A DNA stretch of 36,551 nucleotides from Clostridia bacterium (GTDB taxonomy: Bacteria > Bacillota > Clostridia > Christensenellales > UBA1242). The translations under genes and the position numbers were made by a program. Positions 9,595 to 17,233 of the stretch are shown in pieces. The notes under the pieces are model-generated. The model saw only the letters and a list, made by a program, of their open reading frames with translations, was not told the DNA's origin and ran no database searches. How positions within the stretch are numbered: the first letter of the stretch is position 1; every line of letters begins with the position of its first letter. Location: positions 137,807 through 174,357 of the forward strand of contig JAFVTW010000003.1 in NCBI GenBank assembly GCA_017503005.1, read 5' to 3'.

Positions 9595-10266
9595 ATGAAA
9601 AATAAGTTAATTGTAATAGAAGGAACAGATGGTAGTGGCAAAAAAACTCAAACTCAGTTGTTGCACCAAAGACTAGTAGATAGTGGGATAAACTGTTTAG
9701 TACAAAGTTTTCCTAACTACGAATCTAATTCTAGTCAACCAGTAAAGATGTTTCTAAATGGTGAATTTGGTGGGGCTAATTGTTTCGATGCATATCAAGC
9801 AAACTCACTATATGCTGTAGACAGATTGCTTACAATGCAAAAATACAAAGAGCATATTGCTAATGGTGGAAGTATTGTTTTTGATCGATATGTACAAAGC
9901 ACAATGCTACATCAAGCAGCTGTCATTGATGACAAAACAGAGCTAGATAAGTTTTTAGACTATGTAGAAAATTTTGAGTTTGGTGTACTAAAACTACCAA
10001 AGCCAGATTTGGTTGTATTTTTAGATGTGCCAGTAGAGTATAGCAAAAAATTAGCTGATGCTAGAGAAAGCTACAAGACTGGTAACAAAAAAGATATCTT
10101 TGAAGAAGATGTAGAGCATTTGCACAAGGCATACAATTCTGGTAAATATGTAGCAGACAAATTTGGTTGGATAGTTATAAACTGTGTAGAAGATGGAAAA
10201 CTATTATCAATTGACGAAATTTCAAACAAAATTTATTCTGAAATTATGAAAAAAGAGAACGAGTAA
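9595..10266 (+). CDS. tmk: Thymidylate kinase
   Basis: The enzyme phosphorylates dTMP to dTDP for DNA synthesis. The 223-residue product has the P-loop EGTDGSGKKTQTQLL (Walker A residues 10-17), the DRYVQST motif that contacts dTMP and PDLVVFLDVP before the lid region. The residue after the P-loop Lys is Lys rather than the common Ser/Thr, followed by Thr; thymidylate kinases vary here. The GGTG box lies within the end of pepF. It is the last gene of the run that began at 5856; the terminator hairpin overlaps its stop codon. Confidence 0.92.
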   Translation: MKNKLIVIEGTDGSGKKTQTQLLHQRLVDSGINCLVQSFPNYESNSSQPVKMFLNGEFGGANCFDAYQANSLYAVDRLLTMQKYKEHIANGGSIVFDRYVQSTMLHQAAVIDDKTELDKFLDYVENFEFGVLKLPKPDLVVFLDVPVEYSKKLADARESYKTGNKKDIFEEDVEHLHKAYNSGKYVADKFGWIVINCVEDGKLLSIDEISNKIYSEIMKKENE

Positions 10267-10280
10267 TCGTTCTTTTTTGT
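10250..10280 (+). terminator. Terminator overlapping the end of tmk
   Basis: GAACGA (10257-10262) pairs with TCGTTC (10267-10272) around GTAA, which contains the last bases of the stop codon. An upstream A-tract and downstream T-tract extend the stem. Confidence 0.8.
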
Positions 10281-10288
10281 TAGGTTGT

Positions 10289-10318
10289 TTGACAATTCAA
10301 ATCTGTATTAGATATAAT
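10289..10318 (+). promoter_or_regulatory. Consensus promoter for the ketopantoate-reductase-like/yqeY pair
   Basis: Perfect TTGACA (10289-10294) and TATAAT (10313-10318) boxes are separated by 18 bases. It starts immediately after the tmk terminator, so it opens a new transcription unit. It is the closest match to the sigma-70/sigma-A consensus in the window. Confidence 0.85.
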
Positions 10319-10371
10319 TAAATTGTAATTATAAGTATTTACATATGGGCAACTTGTGTATTAGGAGTAAT

Positions 10372-11430
10372 ATGAATAAGATAAAAATAGGTGTTGTGGG
10401 AGCAGGTGCTGTCGGTGGTGTAATTAGTGCTTTGCTTTCGCAAAGAGGGTACGATGTAGAAGTAGCTAAGCGATATAATTCGGACTTAGTGTTTGATGAT
10501 TATGCTGCTATCGAAGTTATCGGCGAATTTGGCCACAAAAATATTTTGGTTAAAACTGTAAATGGTGTCAACAACTTCACATCAAAAAAAGACATTATAT
10601 TTGTACTAACAAAGGCATACGATGCACCTAAGGTAGCAAAACAATGCATGTCGCATCTTACCGAAAATGGTGTGATTATCAGTAGCCAAAATGTAATGAA
10701 TATAGAAGAAATGCTAAAGGTTGTTGGCTCAAACAAACTTTTGGGGCTTATTATAAACTGGAGTGCTACCAGAATAACAAAGGCAAAAATGGAAATTACT
10801 AAACCGGGTCATATGGTTATAGGTAGTTTTGGTGAGGCTAGTCCTGCATTTTTGGAAGTAATCCAAAGGATACTAAGTAATGTAGCTCCTACCGAAATTT
10901 CTTACAATATAGTAGGAGATGTATGGTCTAGAACCATTATAAATTCTTGTATATCTAGTGTAGGTGCACTTACTGGTTTGAATTTAGGCAAAAGTATGCT
11001 TATGCCTACTTGTAACAGAATATTTACAAACATCATATTTGAAGCTATGAATATGGCTAAAAAATTGAATGTAAAAGTAAAAAATTATGGTGCTCTAGAC
11101 TACTATGAGTTTACACAAAAAGGTTTCAAAGCATATTTTTATAGATTAAAAATGCTAAATAGACTTCGTAGACAAAACGGCAAATTTGTTTCTAGCTGTA
11201 TGAGGTGTATAGAAAACAATGTGGCTAGTGAGATTGATTATCTAAACGGATACTTTGTGAAGCTAGGTCAAGCTCAAAATATGCCTATGGCAACAAATAG
11301 AAGAATGTATGATATGATAAAGGAAATTATTTCTGGCGAAAGACATATGATGTTAGAAAATTTGCTTGATTACTATCTATTGCATCCAAAAAAATATCTA
11401 AAATTAATAAAATCAAAAAAGGAAGTATAA
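10372..11430 (+). CDS. Ketopantoate reductase (ApbA/PanE)-like protein
   Basis: The ATG at 10372 follows a TTAGGAGT box; an in-frame ATG at 10345 has none. The 352 residues begin with an NAD(P)-binding Rossmann motif (KIGVVGAGAVGG) and carry the family Lys in VLTKAYDA (Lys81) and Asn in SSQNVMN. In E. coli PanE the catalytic Lys176 lies in a 'W.K...N' segment; here that segment reads VWSRTIINSCIS, so Arg187 replaces the Lys and Ser195 replaces the second Asn. It is also about 50 residues longer than typical PanE. Reduction of ketopantoate in coenzyme A synthesis is therefore uncertain; a different 2-ketoacid or another oxidoreductase role is possible. yqeY follows four bases later. Confidence 0.7.
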   Translation: MNKIKIGVVGAGAVGGVISALLSQRGYDVEVAKRYNSDLVFDDYAAIEVIGEFGHKNILVKTVNGVNNFTSKKDIIFVLTKAYDAPKVAKQCMSHLTENGVIISSQNVMNIEEMLKVVGSNKLLGLIINWSATRITKAKMEITKPGHMVIGSFGEASPAFLEVIQRILSNVAPTEISYNIVGDVWSRTIINSCISSVGALTGLNLGKSMLMPTCNRIFTNIIFEAMNMAKKLNVKVKNYGALDYYEFTQKGFKAYFYRLKMLNRLRRQNGKFVSSCMRCIENNVASEIDYLNGYFVKLGQAQNMPMATNRRMYDMIKEIISGERHMMLENLLDYYLLHPKKYLKLIKSKKEV

Positions 11431-11434
11431 AATT

Positions 11435-11857
11435 ATGATTATTGACGAAATTAAATCAGCAAACACAGCTGCTATGAAGAGCAGAAATCAAAACTTGAGA
11501 AGCATATATTCAGTAGTTATCAATAAATATATGCAAGCACAAATCGAAGCTAGACTACTTAAGAAAGAAGTTGGCGACGATGATATGGTTAGAATTATTC
11601 AAAAAACAATCAAAGAATTAGATGAAGAGGCTAAAAACTACGAAATGGTAGGGAATATTGGTGAAGCTGACAAAATTAAACTACAAAGAACAGCTATCGA
11701 AGGATACTTGCCAAAAATGTTGACAGCAGAAGAAATTCACGAAATCATTCTTACATTGCCAGACAGATCAATTCCTAGTGTAATGAGACATTTTAAATCT
11801 CAATATGGTAGCCGTGTTGATATGAAAATGGTTAGTGACGAACTAAAAAACTTTTAA
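11435..11857 (+). CDS. YqeY-like (GatB/YqeY domain) protein
   Basis: The 140-residue protein fits the YqeY family length and shows its pattern: KSRNQNLRSIYSVVINKYMQAQIE near the start, VRIIQKTIKELDEEAKNYE in the middle and a C-terminal 'PKMLTAEEIHEII' segment. The domain resembles the tail of the GatB subunit of the tRNA amidotransferase that recognises tRNA; the free-standing protein has no settled function. It is cotranscribed with the ketopantoate-reductase-like gene and ends at the bidirectional hairpin 11865-11897. Confidence 0.88.
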   Translation: MIIDEIKSANTAAMKSRNQNLRSIYSVVINKYMQAQIEARLLKKEVGDDDMVRIIQKTIKELDEEAKNYEMVGNIGEADKIKLQRTAIEGYLPKMLTAEEIHEIILTLPDRSIPSVMRHFKSQYGSRVDMKMVSDELKNF

Positions 11858-11864
11858 TCAAAAC

Positions 11865-11897
11865 AAAAAGATGAGAAAAGTTTACTCATCTTTTTTT
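11865..11897. terminator. Bidirectional terminator between yqeY and rtcB
   Basis: AAAAAGATGAG (11865-11875) pairs with CTCATCTTTTT (11885-11895). A- and T-tracts flank it on both strands, so it can end both converging transcripts; the rtcB stop codon lies at its edge. Confidence 0.85.
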
Positions 11898-13077
11898 ATT
11901 CTGCAGATTTAAAGTTGTATATAGGTTTGATTATTTTCTGTATCTTTACTGTAGGTTCTATATATTTTAGAATTTCATCCATAGGTTTGTATACCATAGG
12001 GGATTCGTCTAGAGTAGCAGAGGTAACAGAAGTAGTATATATACCTTTCATTTCTTCTTTGTATTCTTCTAGGGTGAAGTATTCTTTGGCTTCGCTTCTT
12101 TTTATTAGTCTGCCAGCACCGTGTGGGGCAGAGTTATTCCAGTCGGTATTGCCTTTGCCTATGGCTATGATACAACCATCTCTCATATTTAGTGGTATAA
12201 GTACCTTTTGACCTAGGTGTGCAGGTATTGCACCTTTTCTAATTATGTTGTCGGTATCTATAAAGTTGTGTACTGTCTCAAAACTTTCTGTAGGTTTAAT
12301 TCTTAAATGATTGCATATTTGGTCTGCCATATGCTTTCTGCTTTGCTCAGCAAATTGTTGGCAGATTCTTATGTCGTATAGATAGTCTTGCATTTGTTTA
12401 CCTTCTAGATAACAGTAGCTAGCAGGTGTCTTTGTTTTGTGAGCATATTTTTTGGTTAGCTCAGCCATGGCTGTATCTATCTTCTCTTGTTGTCCGCTTT
12501 TGCTTAGTTCTTCGACAAGTTTTTGTTTTTCTATAGCCCCAGCATTTTTACATTCGTCTATAGCTAATTGTTGATAGTATTTTGCAACTAATAGTCCTAA
12601 CCCTCTAGAGCCACTGTGTATTATTAAGTATTTGTTGTTGTCGTTGTCGATATCTACTTCTATAAAGTGATTTCCACCACCTAATGTAGCAAATGTTTGA
12701 TAAGCTAGAGAACAATCTTTTAGTTTGTTTTTACATAATAGTTTATTTACTAGTGGGTCAATATTATATTTCTTTTTGGTGGTAGAACCAACAACTACGG
12801 TTTTCTTTATAAACTCATCTAATCTTGCTAGGTCTATATCTACATTACCTAAGTTTATAGTGAGCATACCACAGCCTATATCTACACCTATTACATTCGG
12901 TATAAGTTTATCGGTGAATGTAGATGTAAATCCTACTACACATTCCATACCACAATGTACATCTGGCATAATTCTTACAACACTATCTTCAAAAGGGACT
13001 TGTGATATAAGGTTGTATATTTGATTTGTTGCTTCTGGTTGAATATTGTCAGTAAAAATTTTTAAATCATTTTTCAT
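11896..13077 (-). CDS. rtcB: RtcB-family RNA ligase
   Basis: RtcB joins RNA ends carrying 2',3'-cyclic or 3'-phosphate to 5'-hydroxyl using GTP and Mn, in RNA repair. The product shows MPDVHCGMECVVGFT, the metal-binding Cys in GVDIGCGM, GGGNHFIEVD, HSGSRGLG and NNSAPHGAGRLIKR, where the His of the HGAGR motif is the guanylylated residue. At 393 residues it is a compact bacterial form (many are 400-480). The frame opens with a TTG at 13089, but the ATG at 13077 lies four bases after the stop of the methyltransferase gene and after a GGAT stretch. The tight spacing implies cotranscription with that gene. No rtcA or rtcR regulator is present. Confidence 0.92.
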   Translation of the reverse strand: MKNDLKIFTDNIQPEATNQIYNLISQVPFEDSVVRIMPDVHCGMECVVGFTSTFTDKLIPNVIGVDIGCGMLTINLGNVDIDLARLDEFIKKTVVVGSTTKKKYNIDPLVNKLLCKNKLKDCSLAYQTFATLGGGNHFIEVDIDNDNNKYLIIHSGSRGLGLLVAKYYQQLAIDECKNAGAIEKQKLVEELSKSGQQEKIDTAMAELTKKYAHKTKTPASYCYLEGKQMQDYLYDIRICQQFAEQSRKHMADQICNHLRIKPTESFETVHNFIDTDNIIRKGAIPAHLGQKVLIPLNMRDGCIIAIGKGNTDWNNSAPHGAGRLIKRSEAKEYFTLEEYKEEMKGIYTTSVTSATLDESPMVYKPMDEILKYIEPTVKIQKIIKPIYNFKSAE

Positions 13078-13081
13078 ATAT

Positions 13082-14395
13082 CTATCCAACCTTTACTTTC
13101 TTTAGACTAACTAAAGTTTCTACATGTCTAGTTTGAGGAAACATATCGTATGGTTGCACAAATTCGATTTGGTAGTTGTCGCCCAAATATGCTAGGTCTC
13201 TAGCAAGGGTGGCAGGGTTGCATGATATATACAAAATATTATTTGGCATTACAGAAAGTATGGTATCAATTACATCTTTGCCACAACCTTTTCTAGGTGG
13301 GTCAAGTACTATAAATTCAAAATCCTTTATTTTTGGTAACTCGATTTTGGCATCGCCACAAATATTTACAAGGTTTGATATATTGTTGTTTTTCTTTAGG
13401 TCTTCGGCATCTAGATGAGCACTTTCTACTATCTCTATGCCATACACTTTTTTCGCTGTTTGAGCTATTAGACCACTTAAGAATCCAGCACCACTAAATG
13501 CATTTACAACTACTTCATTTTTGACTGTGTCTTTTACTTTGTTGTATATCATAGTAGCTATTTCTGTATTTACTTGCATAAAACTATTTAGACTTACATT
13601 GTATTGTAGGCCATCTTGGTTTAATGTAATTTGTGGGTTGCCGTACAGTATCTTATAGTTTTCTGTCAAAATCACATTGTTTTTTAACTCATTTATGTTA
13701 ATCATTAAGCTAAAGCTATCAAATTTAGTTTGCAATAATTTGATTAGATCGTCATAATTATTTAGTTTTTTACCATTTACAACTACACATACTAGTAGGT
13801 GGTTTTGCTCCATTCTGCATACTAAGTGTTTAATAAGTCCTTCTTTAGTTTGCTCATTGTATACACTGTTTTGATTGCTTTGTAGGAATGTGTTAAATAG
13901 AGTAATTACATCTAGAGCCCATGGTTGTTGTATTACACAATTTTCTATCTTTATAATATTGTGTGAATTTTCTTTGTACATACCTACATAGCCTGCAGTA
14001 TCGTATCCTATAGGAAACGAAAACTTGTTTCTGTAGTAATACTGGTTTGCAGAAATGCAAGGCAATACTTTGTCTGCAACATCTAGTTTGCCCACATTCT
14101 TTAGAGTGTTGGACACTAGTGTAGTTTTGAAATTTAATGTTTGGGAGTATTCTAAATGTTGCAAATCGCAACCACCACATTTACTAAAGTAAGGGCACAA
14201 TGGTTTTACTCTGTATGGTGATGGAGTAATTATCTCTACAATCTTGCCCACATAAAATTTTGACTTGGCATATATTATGTGAACTTTTACTACTTCATCT
14301 TTTAGAGCGAAAGGCACAAAAATTACAGCACCATCGTGCTTTGCTATTCCTTCGCCATTGATACCTATGTCGATTATTGAAACTGTTAAATCCAT
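13082..14395 (-). CDS. 23S rRNA (uracil-C5)-methyltransferase, RlmD/TrmA family
   Basis: Enzymes of this family methylate C5 of uridine in 23S rRNA or tRNA using S-adenosylmethionine. An N-terminal TRAM-like region (VSIIDIGINGEGIAKHDGAVIF) is followed by an iron-sulfur Cys motif (CPYFSKCGGCDLQH plus the Cys in IENCVIQQ). The SAM site reads VVNAFSGAGFLSG where most members have 'D.YCG.G'. LDPPRKGCG and the catalytic Cys in YISCNPATLARDL complete the set. Which uridine is modified cannot be told. Start choice is open: in-frame TTG 14428, ATG 14410 and ATG 14395 all lack a ribosome binding site. A TTGACA box at 14438-14433 with TAAATA 17 bases on favours 14395 with a very short leader. Confidence 0.88.
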   Translation of the reverse strand: MDLTVSIIDIGINGEGIAKHDGAVIFVPFALKDEVVKVHIIYAKSKFYVGKIVEIITPSPYRVKPLCPYFSKCGGCDLQHLEYSQTLNFKTTLVSNTLKNVGKLDVADKVLPCISANQYYYRNKFSFPIGYDTAGYVGMYKENSHNIIKIENCVIQQPWALDVITLFNTFLQSNQNSVYNEQTKEGLIKHLVCRMEQNHLLVCVVVNGKKLNNYDDLIKLLQTKFDSFSLMININELKNNVILTENYKILYGNPQITLNQDGLQYNVSLNSFMQVNTEIATMIYNKVKDTVKNEVVVNAFSGAGFLSGLIAQTAKKVYGIEIVESAHLDAEDLKKNNNISNLVNICGDAKIELPKIKDFEFIVLDPPRKGCGKDVIDTILSVMPNNILYISCNPATLARDLAYLGDNYQIEFVQPYDMFPQTRHVETLVSLKKVKVG

Positions 14396-14519
14396 ATTTT
14401 TTGTAATCATATTTAGATTGTATATCAAAATTTGTCAACTGCCAACTAAATTTGTTTTAATCTTTTTGATGAAATGATAAAGTGTGTTAAACTATTTTTG
14501 TGGTGGAAGGGAGCATACA

Positions 14520-15011
14520 ATGAGTAACGAAAATATTGAAGAAAATGTAGAAGTAAGAGAAGAGCCTGTAGTAGTAGAAAAGAAATCTGAAAGTTTGATG
14601 CAAACTATTAAGTTTACATTGTTTTCTATATCTGCAGCTATTATACAAACATTATCATTTACTGTACTTAGTTTATTAGTATTTCACGATGCAGAGAATG
14701 AGTATGGCTGGTCATACTTTATTTCACTAACATTGTCAGTATTGTGGAACTTTACTCTAAATAGAGAGTTTACATTCAAGAGTGCAAACAATGTACCTAT
14801 AGCTATGTTAAAGGTGTTAGGATTCTATGCGGTATTTACTCCTGCAACTATCTTTGGTGGTCAAGCATTAGTAAATGCAGGTTGGAATAATTTTTTGGTG
14901 TTTGTAATAACAATGCTACTAAACTTTGTACTAGAATTTTTGTATTGCAAATTTGTAGTGTTTAGAAATAGTATAAATACAAACAAACGAGCAAATAAGG
15001 AAAGTAAATAA
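14520..15011 (+). CDS. GtrA-family membrane protein
   Basis: The ATG at 14520 follows a strong GGAAGGGAG box; an in-frame upstream extension to 14484 is unlikely. The 163 residues comprise an acidic N-terminal tail (MSNENIEENVEVREEPVVVE) and four membrane helices. The second helix pair ends in LWNFTLNREFTFKS, the 'N..FTF' hallmark of the GtrA family, repeated near the C-terminus as CKFVVF. GtrA-like proteins help move or flip polyprenyl-linked sugars for cell-surface polysaccharides. No glycosyltransferase gene is adjacent, so the substrate is unknown. Its stop codon overlaps the start of the ASCH gene by one base. Confidence 0.85.
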   Translation: MSNENIEENVEVREEPVVVEKKSESLMQTIKFTLFSISAAIIQTLSFTVLSLLVFHDAENEYGWSYFISLTLSVLWNFTLNREFTFKSANNVPIAMLKVLGFYAVFTPATIFGGQALVNAGWNNFLVFVITMLLNFVLEFLYCKFVVFRNSINTNKRANKESK

Positions 15012-15406
15012 TGTATCATTTAGCTATTTTAAAACCAAAATACTACAAAATGATATTAGATGGTAGTAAACCTATAGAAAGTAGATTTAGTCAAAATAAG
15101 ATTGCACCATTCGGTAGAGTGCATATAGGGGATATTGTATATCTAAAGTGCACTGGTGGAATGGTGGATACTATGTGTGTGGTAGACAAAGTGCAGTATT
15201 TCAATTTAACACCAGAAATGGTCGAAGACATTAGACAAAAGTATGGTAAGCAGATAGGTACAGATAAACCAGAAGAATGGGCTACTACTCTCAACAAAAA
15301 GTATGGTACACTTATTTGGTTAAAAGATGTAACTAAAATAAATCCTATCAAAGTAAATAGAAGCTGTGGCAATGCCTGGTTTGTATTAGATGGTGAACTA
15401 AAATAA
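15011..15406 (+). CDS. ASCH-domain protein
   Basis: This 131-residue protein is nearly all one ASCH domain, a PUA-like beta-barrel fold thought to bind RNA. It begins MYHLAILKPKYYKMILDG, continues with SKPIESRFSQNK, where the 'K..E.R' residues are the family hallmark, then IGDIVYLK, and ends NAWFVLDG. ASCH proteins are linked to RNA metabolism or nucleoside amidohydrolase activity, but which applies is not evident. The start overlaps the GtrA stop codon by one base (TAATG), indicating translational coupling. Confidence 0.8.
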   Translation: MYHLAILKPKYYKMILDGSKPIESRFSQNKIAPFGRVHIGDIVYLKCTGGMVDTMCVVDKVQYFNLTPEMVEDIRQKYGKQIGTDKPEEWATTLNKKYGTLIWLKDVTKINPIKVNRSCGNAWFVLDGELK

Positions 15407-15437
15407 AAAAGACTTAAAAATTTTAAGTCTTTTTTGT
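15405..15437. terminator. Bidirectional terminator between the ASCH gene and the 340-residue gene
   Basis: A palindrome, AAAAAAGACTTAAAA against TTTTAAGTCTTTTTT, at 15405-15435. It gives a U-tract on either strand and sits between two converging genes. Confidence 0.85.
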
Positions 15438-15440
15438 TTT

Positions 15441-16463
15441 CTATTTAATTGATTTTTCTGGGCCTGTGCTTGTTTTCATTTCAACATCAAGTTTTTTGCC
15501 TTTCCAGAAATCAAGGACTGCTTCTTTTCTAGCTTCGTCAATTTCTTGTTCTCTATGGCTAGAACTTTTGATTTCGTCGTAGTCTGCTAGATTTGCTGCG
15601 GCATCAAATGTGATTTGGTCGCCTTCTTTTATATTTAGGGCATCTAGTATGACTTCACAACGGGTTTTTAGATGAGCTCTTGATTTTGAATCTGTTCTTT
15701 CAATTAATTTGTCTACTTCTTCAAGATGTTTGTTTGTTTGAGGTGTTAGTTTGTACAAATAATTGATAGCCTCTGCCCCGGTCATTCCTTCCATTTTGGT
15801 AGTATAGTGGTCTATCATACTGTTCCATAGCATTGCAGTCTTTTTGCCTACAGATTGTTTGTACACAGAACATTCCGGCAATACTCTAGCATAATTTGCA
15901 CTGTGACCAAATTTCTCTTTGTAAGCATTTTTTTCTAATGTTGTTGCATTTGTGATGCAAGCATATATATTTCTAAATCTGCCAGAGATAATATTGCTAA
16001 TAGTTTGTTCTTGAATGTTTGCATAAGCTACAAGTTCGTTGTATGCTAGTCTGTTTGGTAAAGATTCATTTTTTCTTCTAGAGAAGCAAACTAGGGCACC
16101 TTGTCTTCTAAAGCTATCTGCATTTCTAAGTAATGAGTTGAATCCAGCATCGCTTAGGTCGTATAGGTAGTCGGTAGAAGATTCTGCATTTGTAAGGAAG
16201 TTGATTAAGTTGTTGATATTGCTATCAGTAAAATCACACACAAAGTTACTATTAAAAAACTTGAATCCTTCAGAAATCACAGTGGCTCTATTGTATGGAT
16301 TTGATGTTTGTTGTGCGAAATATGAACTAAGTGCGGCATTTTGGTCTGCAATTTGCTTTCTAACTTGGTATCTTATATATTCGCCAAAAACATATTGTTT
16401 TTCTTCTTTGGTTAGATTAGAGTAGCCTCTTTTTACAGCTGAGTTGATGTCAAAATTTGTCAT
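15441..16463 (-). CDS. Uncharacterised 340-residue protein
   Basis: I do not recognise this protein. It is soluble, with no signal peptide or membrane segment, appears mainly helical, and carries many charged residues. It starts MTNFDINSAVKRGYSNLTKE. A Cys/Arg-containing stretch (LVCFSRRKNESLPNRLAYNE) and SVGKKTAMLWNSMIDHYTTKM are the most distinctive phrases. The ATG at 16463 follows AAAAGGGG at slightly long spacing. It ends at the bidirectional hairpin 15405-15437. Codon use looks like that of its neighbours. Confidence 0.75.
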   Translation of the reverse strand: MTNFDINSAVKRGYSNLTKEEKQYVFGEYIRYQVRKQIADQNAALSSYFAQQTSNPYNRATVISEGFKFFNSNFVCDFTDSNINNLINFLTNAESSTDYLYDLSDAGFNSLLRNADSFRRQGALVCFSRRKNESLPNRLAYNELVAYANIQEQTISNIISGRFRNIYACITNATTLEKNAYKEKFGHSANYARVLPECSVYKQSVGKKTAMLWNSMIDHYTTKMEGMTGAEAINYLYKLTPQTNKHLEEVDKLIERTDSKSRAHLKTRCEVILDALNIKEGDQITFDAAANLADYDEIKSSSHREQEIDEARKEAVLDFWKGKKLDVEMKTSTGPEKSIK

Positions 16464-16554
16464 AACTTAAAACCCCTTTTCACTTTTTCCGTAAATAGTA
16501 TAACACGAAACATTTCAAAATTCAATAGTGAAATTTGGCAAATACTCAGCATAC

Positions 16555-16590
16555 AAAAAGCCCTTTCTATATAGAAAAGGCTTTGATTAG
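16555..16590 (-). terminator. Terminator of the Cys-rich peptide gene
   Basis: AAAGCC (16557-16562) and TTTCTAT (16564-16570) pair with ATAGAAA (16571-16577) and GGCTTT (16579-16584), with one C-A mismatch. On the minus strand the stem is followed by five T. Confidence 0.75.
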
Positions 16591-16707
16591 TTAATTAAAA
16601 AACCAGTTTGAGCAACAACCACAATTATTATTGTTGTTATTACAACCACAGCGATTGCAGCTATTACAATTGTTATTGCAGCCACAATTACATCCGTTAT
16701 TACACAT
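16591..16707 (-). CDS. 38-residue Cys/Asn-rich peptide
   Basis: A very short frame with all gene signals: a perfect GGAGGT box seven bases before the ATG at 16707, a TAA at 16591-16593 and its own terminator directly after. The product has 11 Cys (residues 2, 6, 8, 10, 14, 17, 20, 22, 29, 31, 32), about 15 Asn and a few Gly, with a short WFFN end. Cys spacings are mostly CxC, CxxC and CxxxC. No leader cleavage motif or modification enzyme gene was seen nearby. Candidates are a metallothionein-like metal binder, a spore- or envelope-associated cross-linking peptide, or a secreted Cys-rich peptide. A weak promoter candidate is TTAACA (16762-16757) with TACTAT (16738-16733) 18 bases on. Confidence 0.75.
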   Translation of the reverse strand: MCNNGCNCGCNNNCNSCNRCGCNNNNNNCGCCSNWFFN

Positions 16708-16771
16708 AGTTACCTCCATAACCCCTTAATATATAGTATTAATATAATCCAACTAATGTTAATGCGAATAT

Positions 16772-16800
16772 TTGATAAAATAAAACAAATGTGGTATATT
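16772..16800 (+). promoter_or_regulatory. Promoter for the 124-residue gene
   Basis: TTGATA (16772-16777) and TATATT (16795-16800) are separated by 17 bases. The predicted leader is about 16 bases and includes the AGAGGA box before the ATG at 16823. Confidence 0.65.
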
Positions 16801-16822
16801 AAATGTGTTAGAGGATATATTT

Positions 16823-17197
16823 ATGGAAGAAAATGTTATTCAAACTTATTTAAATAGAATCGTGCACCTTAGAAGTGCTAGAAAATATGTAAATGACTTG
16901 TGGCTTATAGAGTCTACACTTAGATTTTTTGATTATGACGAAGCTGATCAGGTTATAGGCTATATAGCAGTGAAATATCGCAAAGATATAAATGCTATAG
17001 GTAGAATGCTTACTGGTGTAATGGTGCTTACTCCTGCAGAAGCTGGCGAAAAAGACGATGTAGATTTGTACAATGATTTGTGCTATCTTAGAGATTGTCT
17101 TATCGTGTTTGCTGCTGTGCATTCTGGAGTAGAGAAGTCTCTTCATTCTGCGATAGTAAAAATTAGTAAAGAACAAAAACAAGAAGAATATGCTTAA
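16823..17197 (+). CDS. Uncharacterised 124-residue protein
   Basis: Not recognised. It starts MEENVIQTYLNRIVHLRSAR, is predicted to be soluble and largely helical, and includes YDEADQVIGYIAVKYRKDIN and a mid-region VDLYNDLCYLRDCL. The ATG at 16823 follows an AGAGGA box; an in-frame GTG at 16805 lacks one. It is read divergently from the Cys-rich peptide, 115 bases between starts, so the two could be controlled together. It ends at a bidirectional hairpin. Confidence 0.75.
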   Translation: MEENVIQTYLNRIVHLRSARKYVNDLWLIESTLRFFDYDEADQVIGYIAVKYRKDINAIGRMLTGVMVLTPAEAGEKDDVDLYNDLCYLRDCLIVFAAVHSGVEKSLHSAIVKISKEQKQEEYA

Positions 17198-17201
17198 AAA
17201 T

Positions 17202-17233
17202 AAAAGACTCACTTAGATAGTGAGTCTTTTTTA
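17202..17233. terminator. Bidirectional terminator between the 124-residue gene and a GNAT gene
   Basis: AAAAGACTCACT (17202-17213) pairs perfectly with AGTGAGTCTTTT (17219-17230) around TAGAT. T-tracts follow on both strands; the converging GNAT gene ends inside it. Confidence 0.85.
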
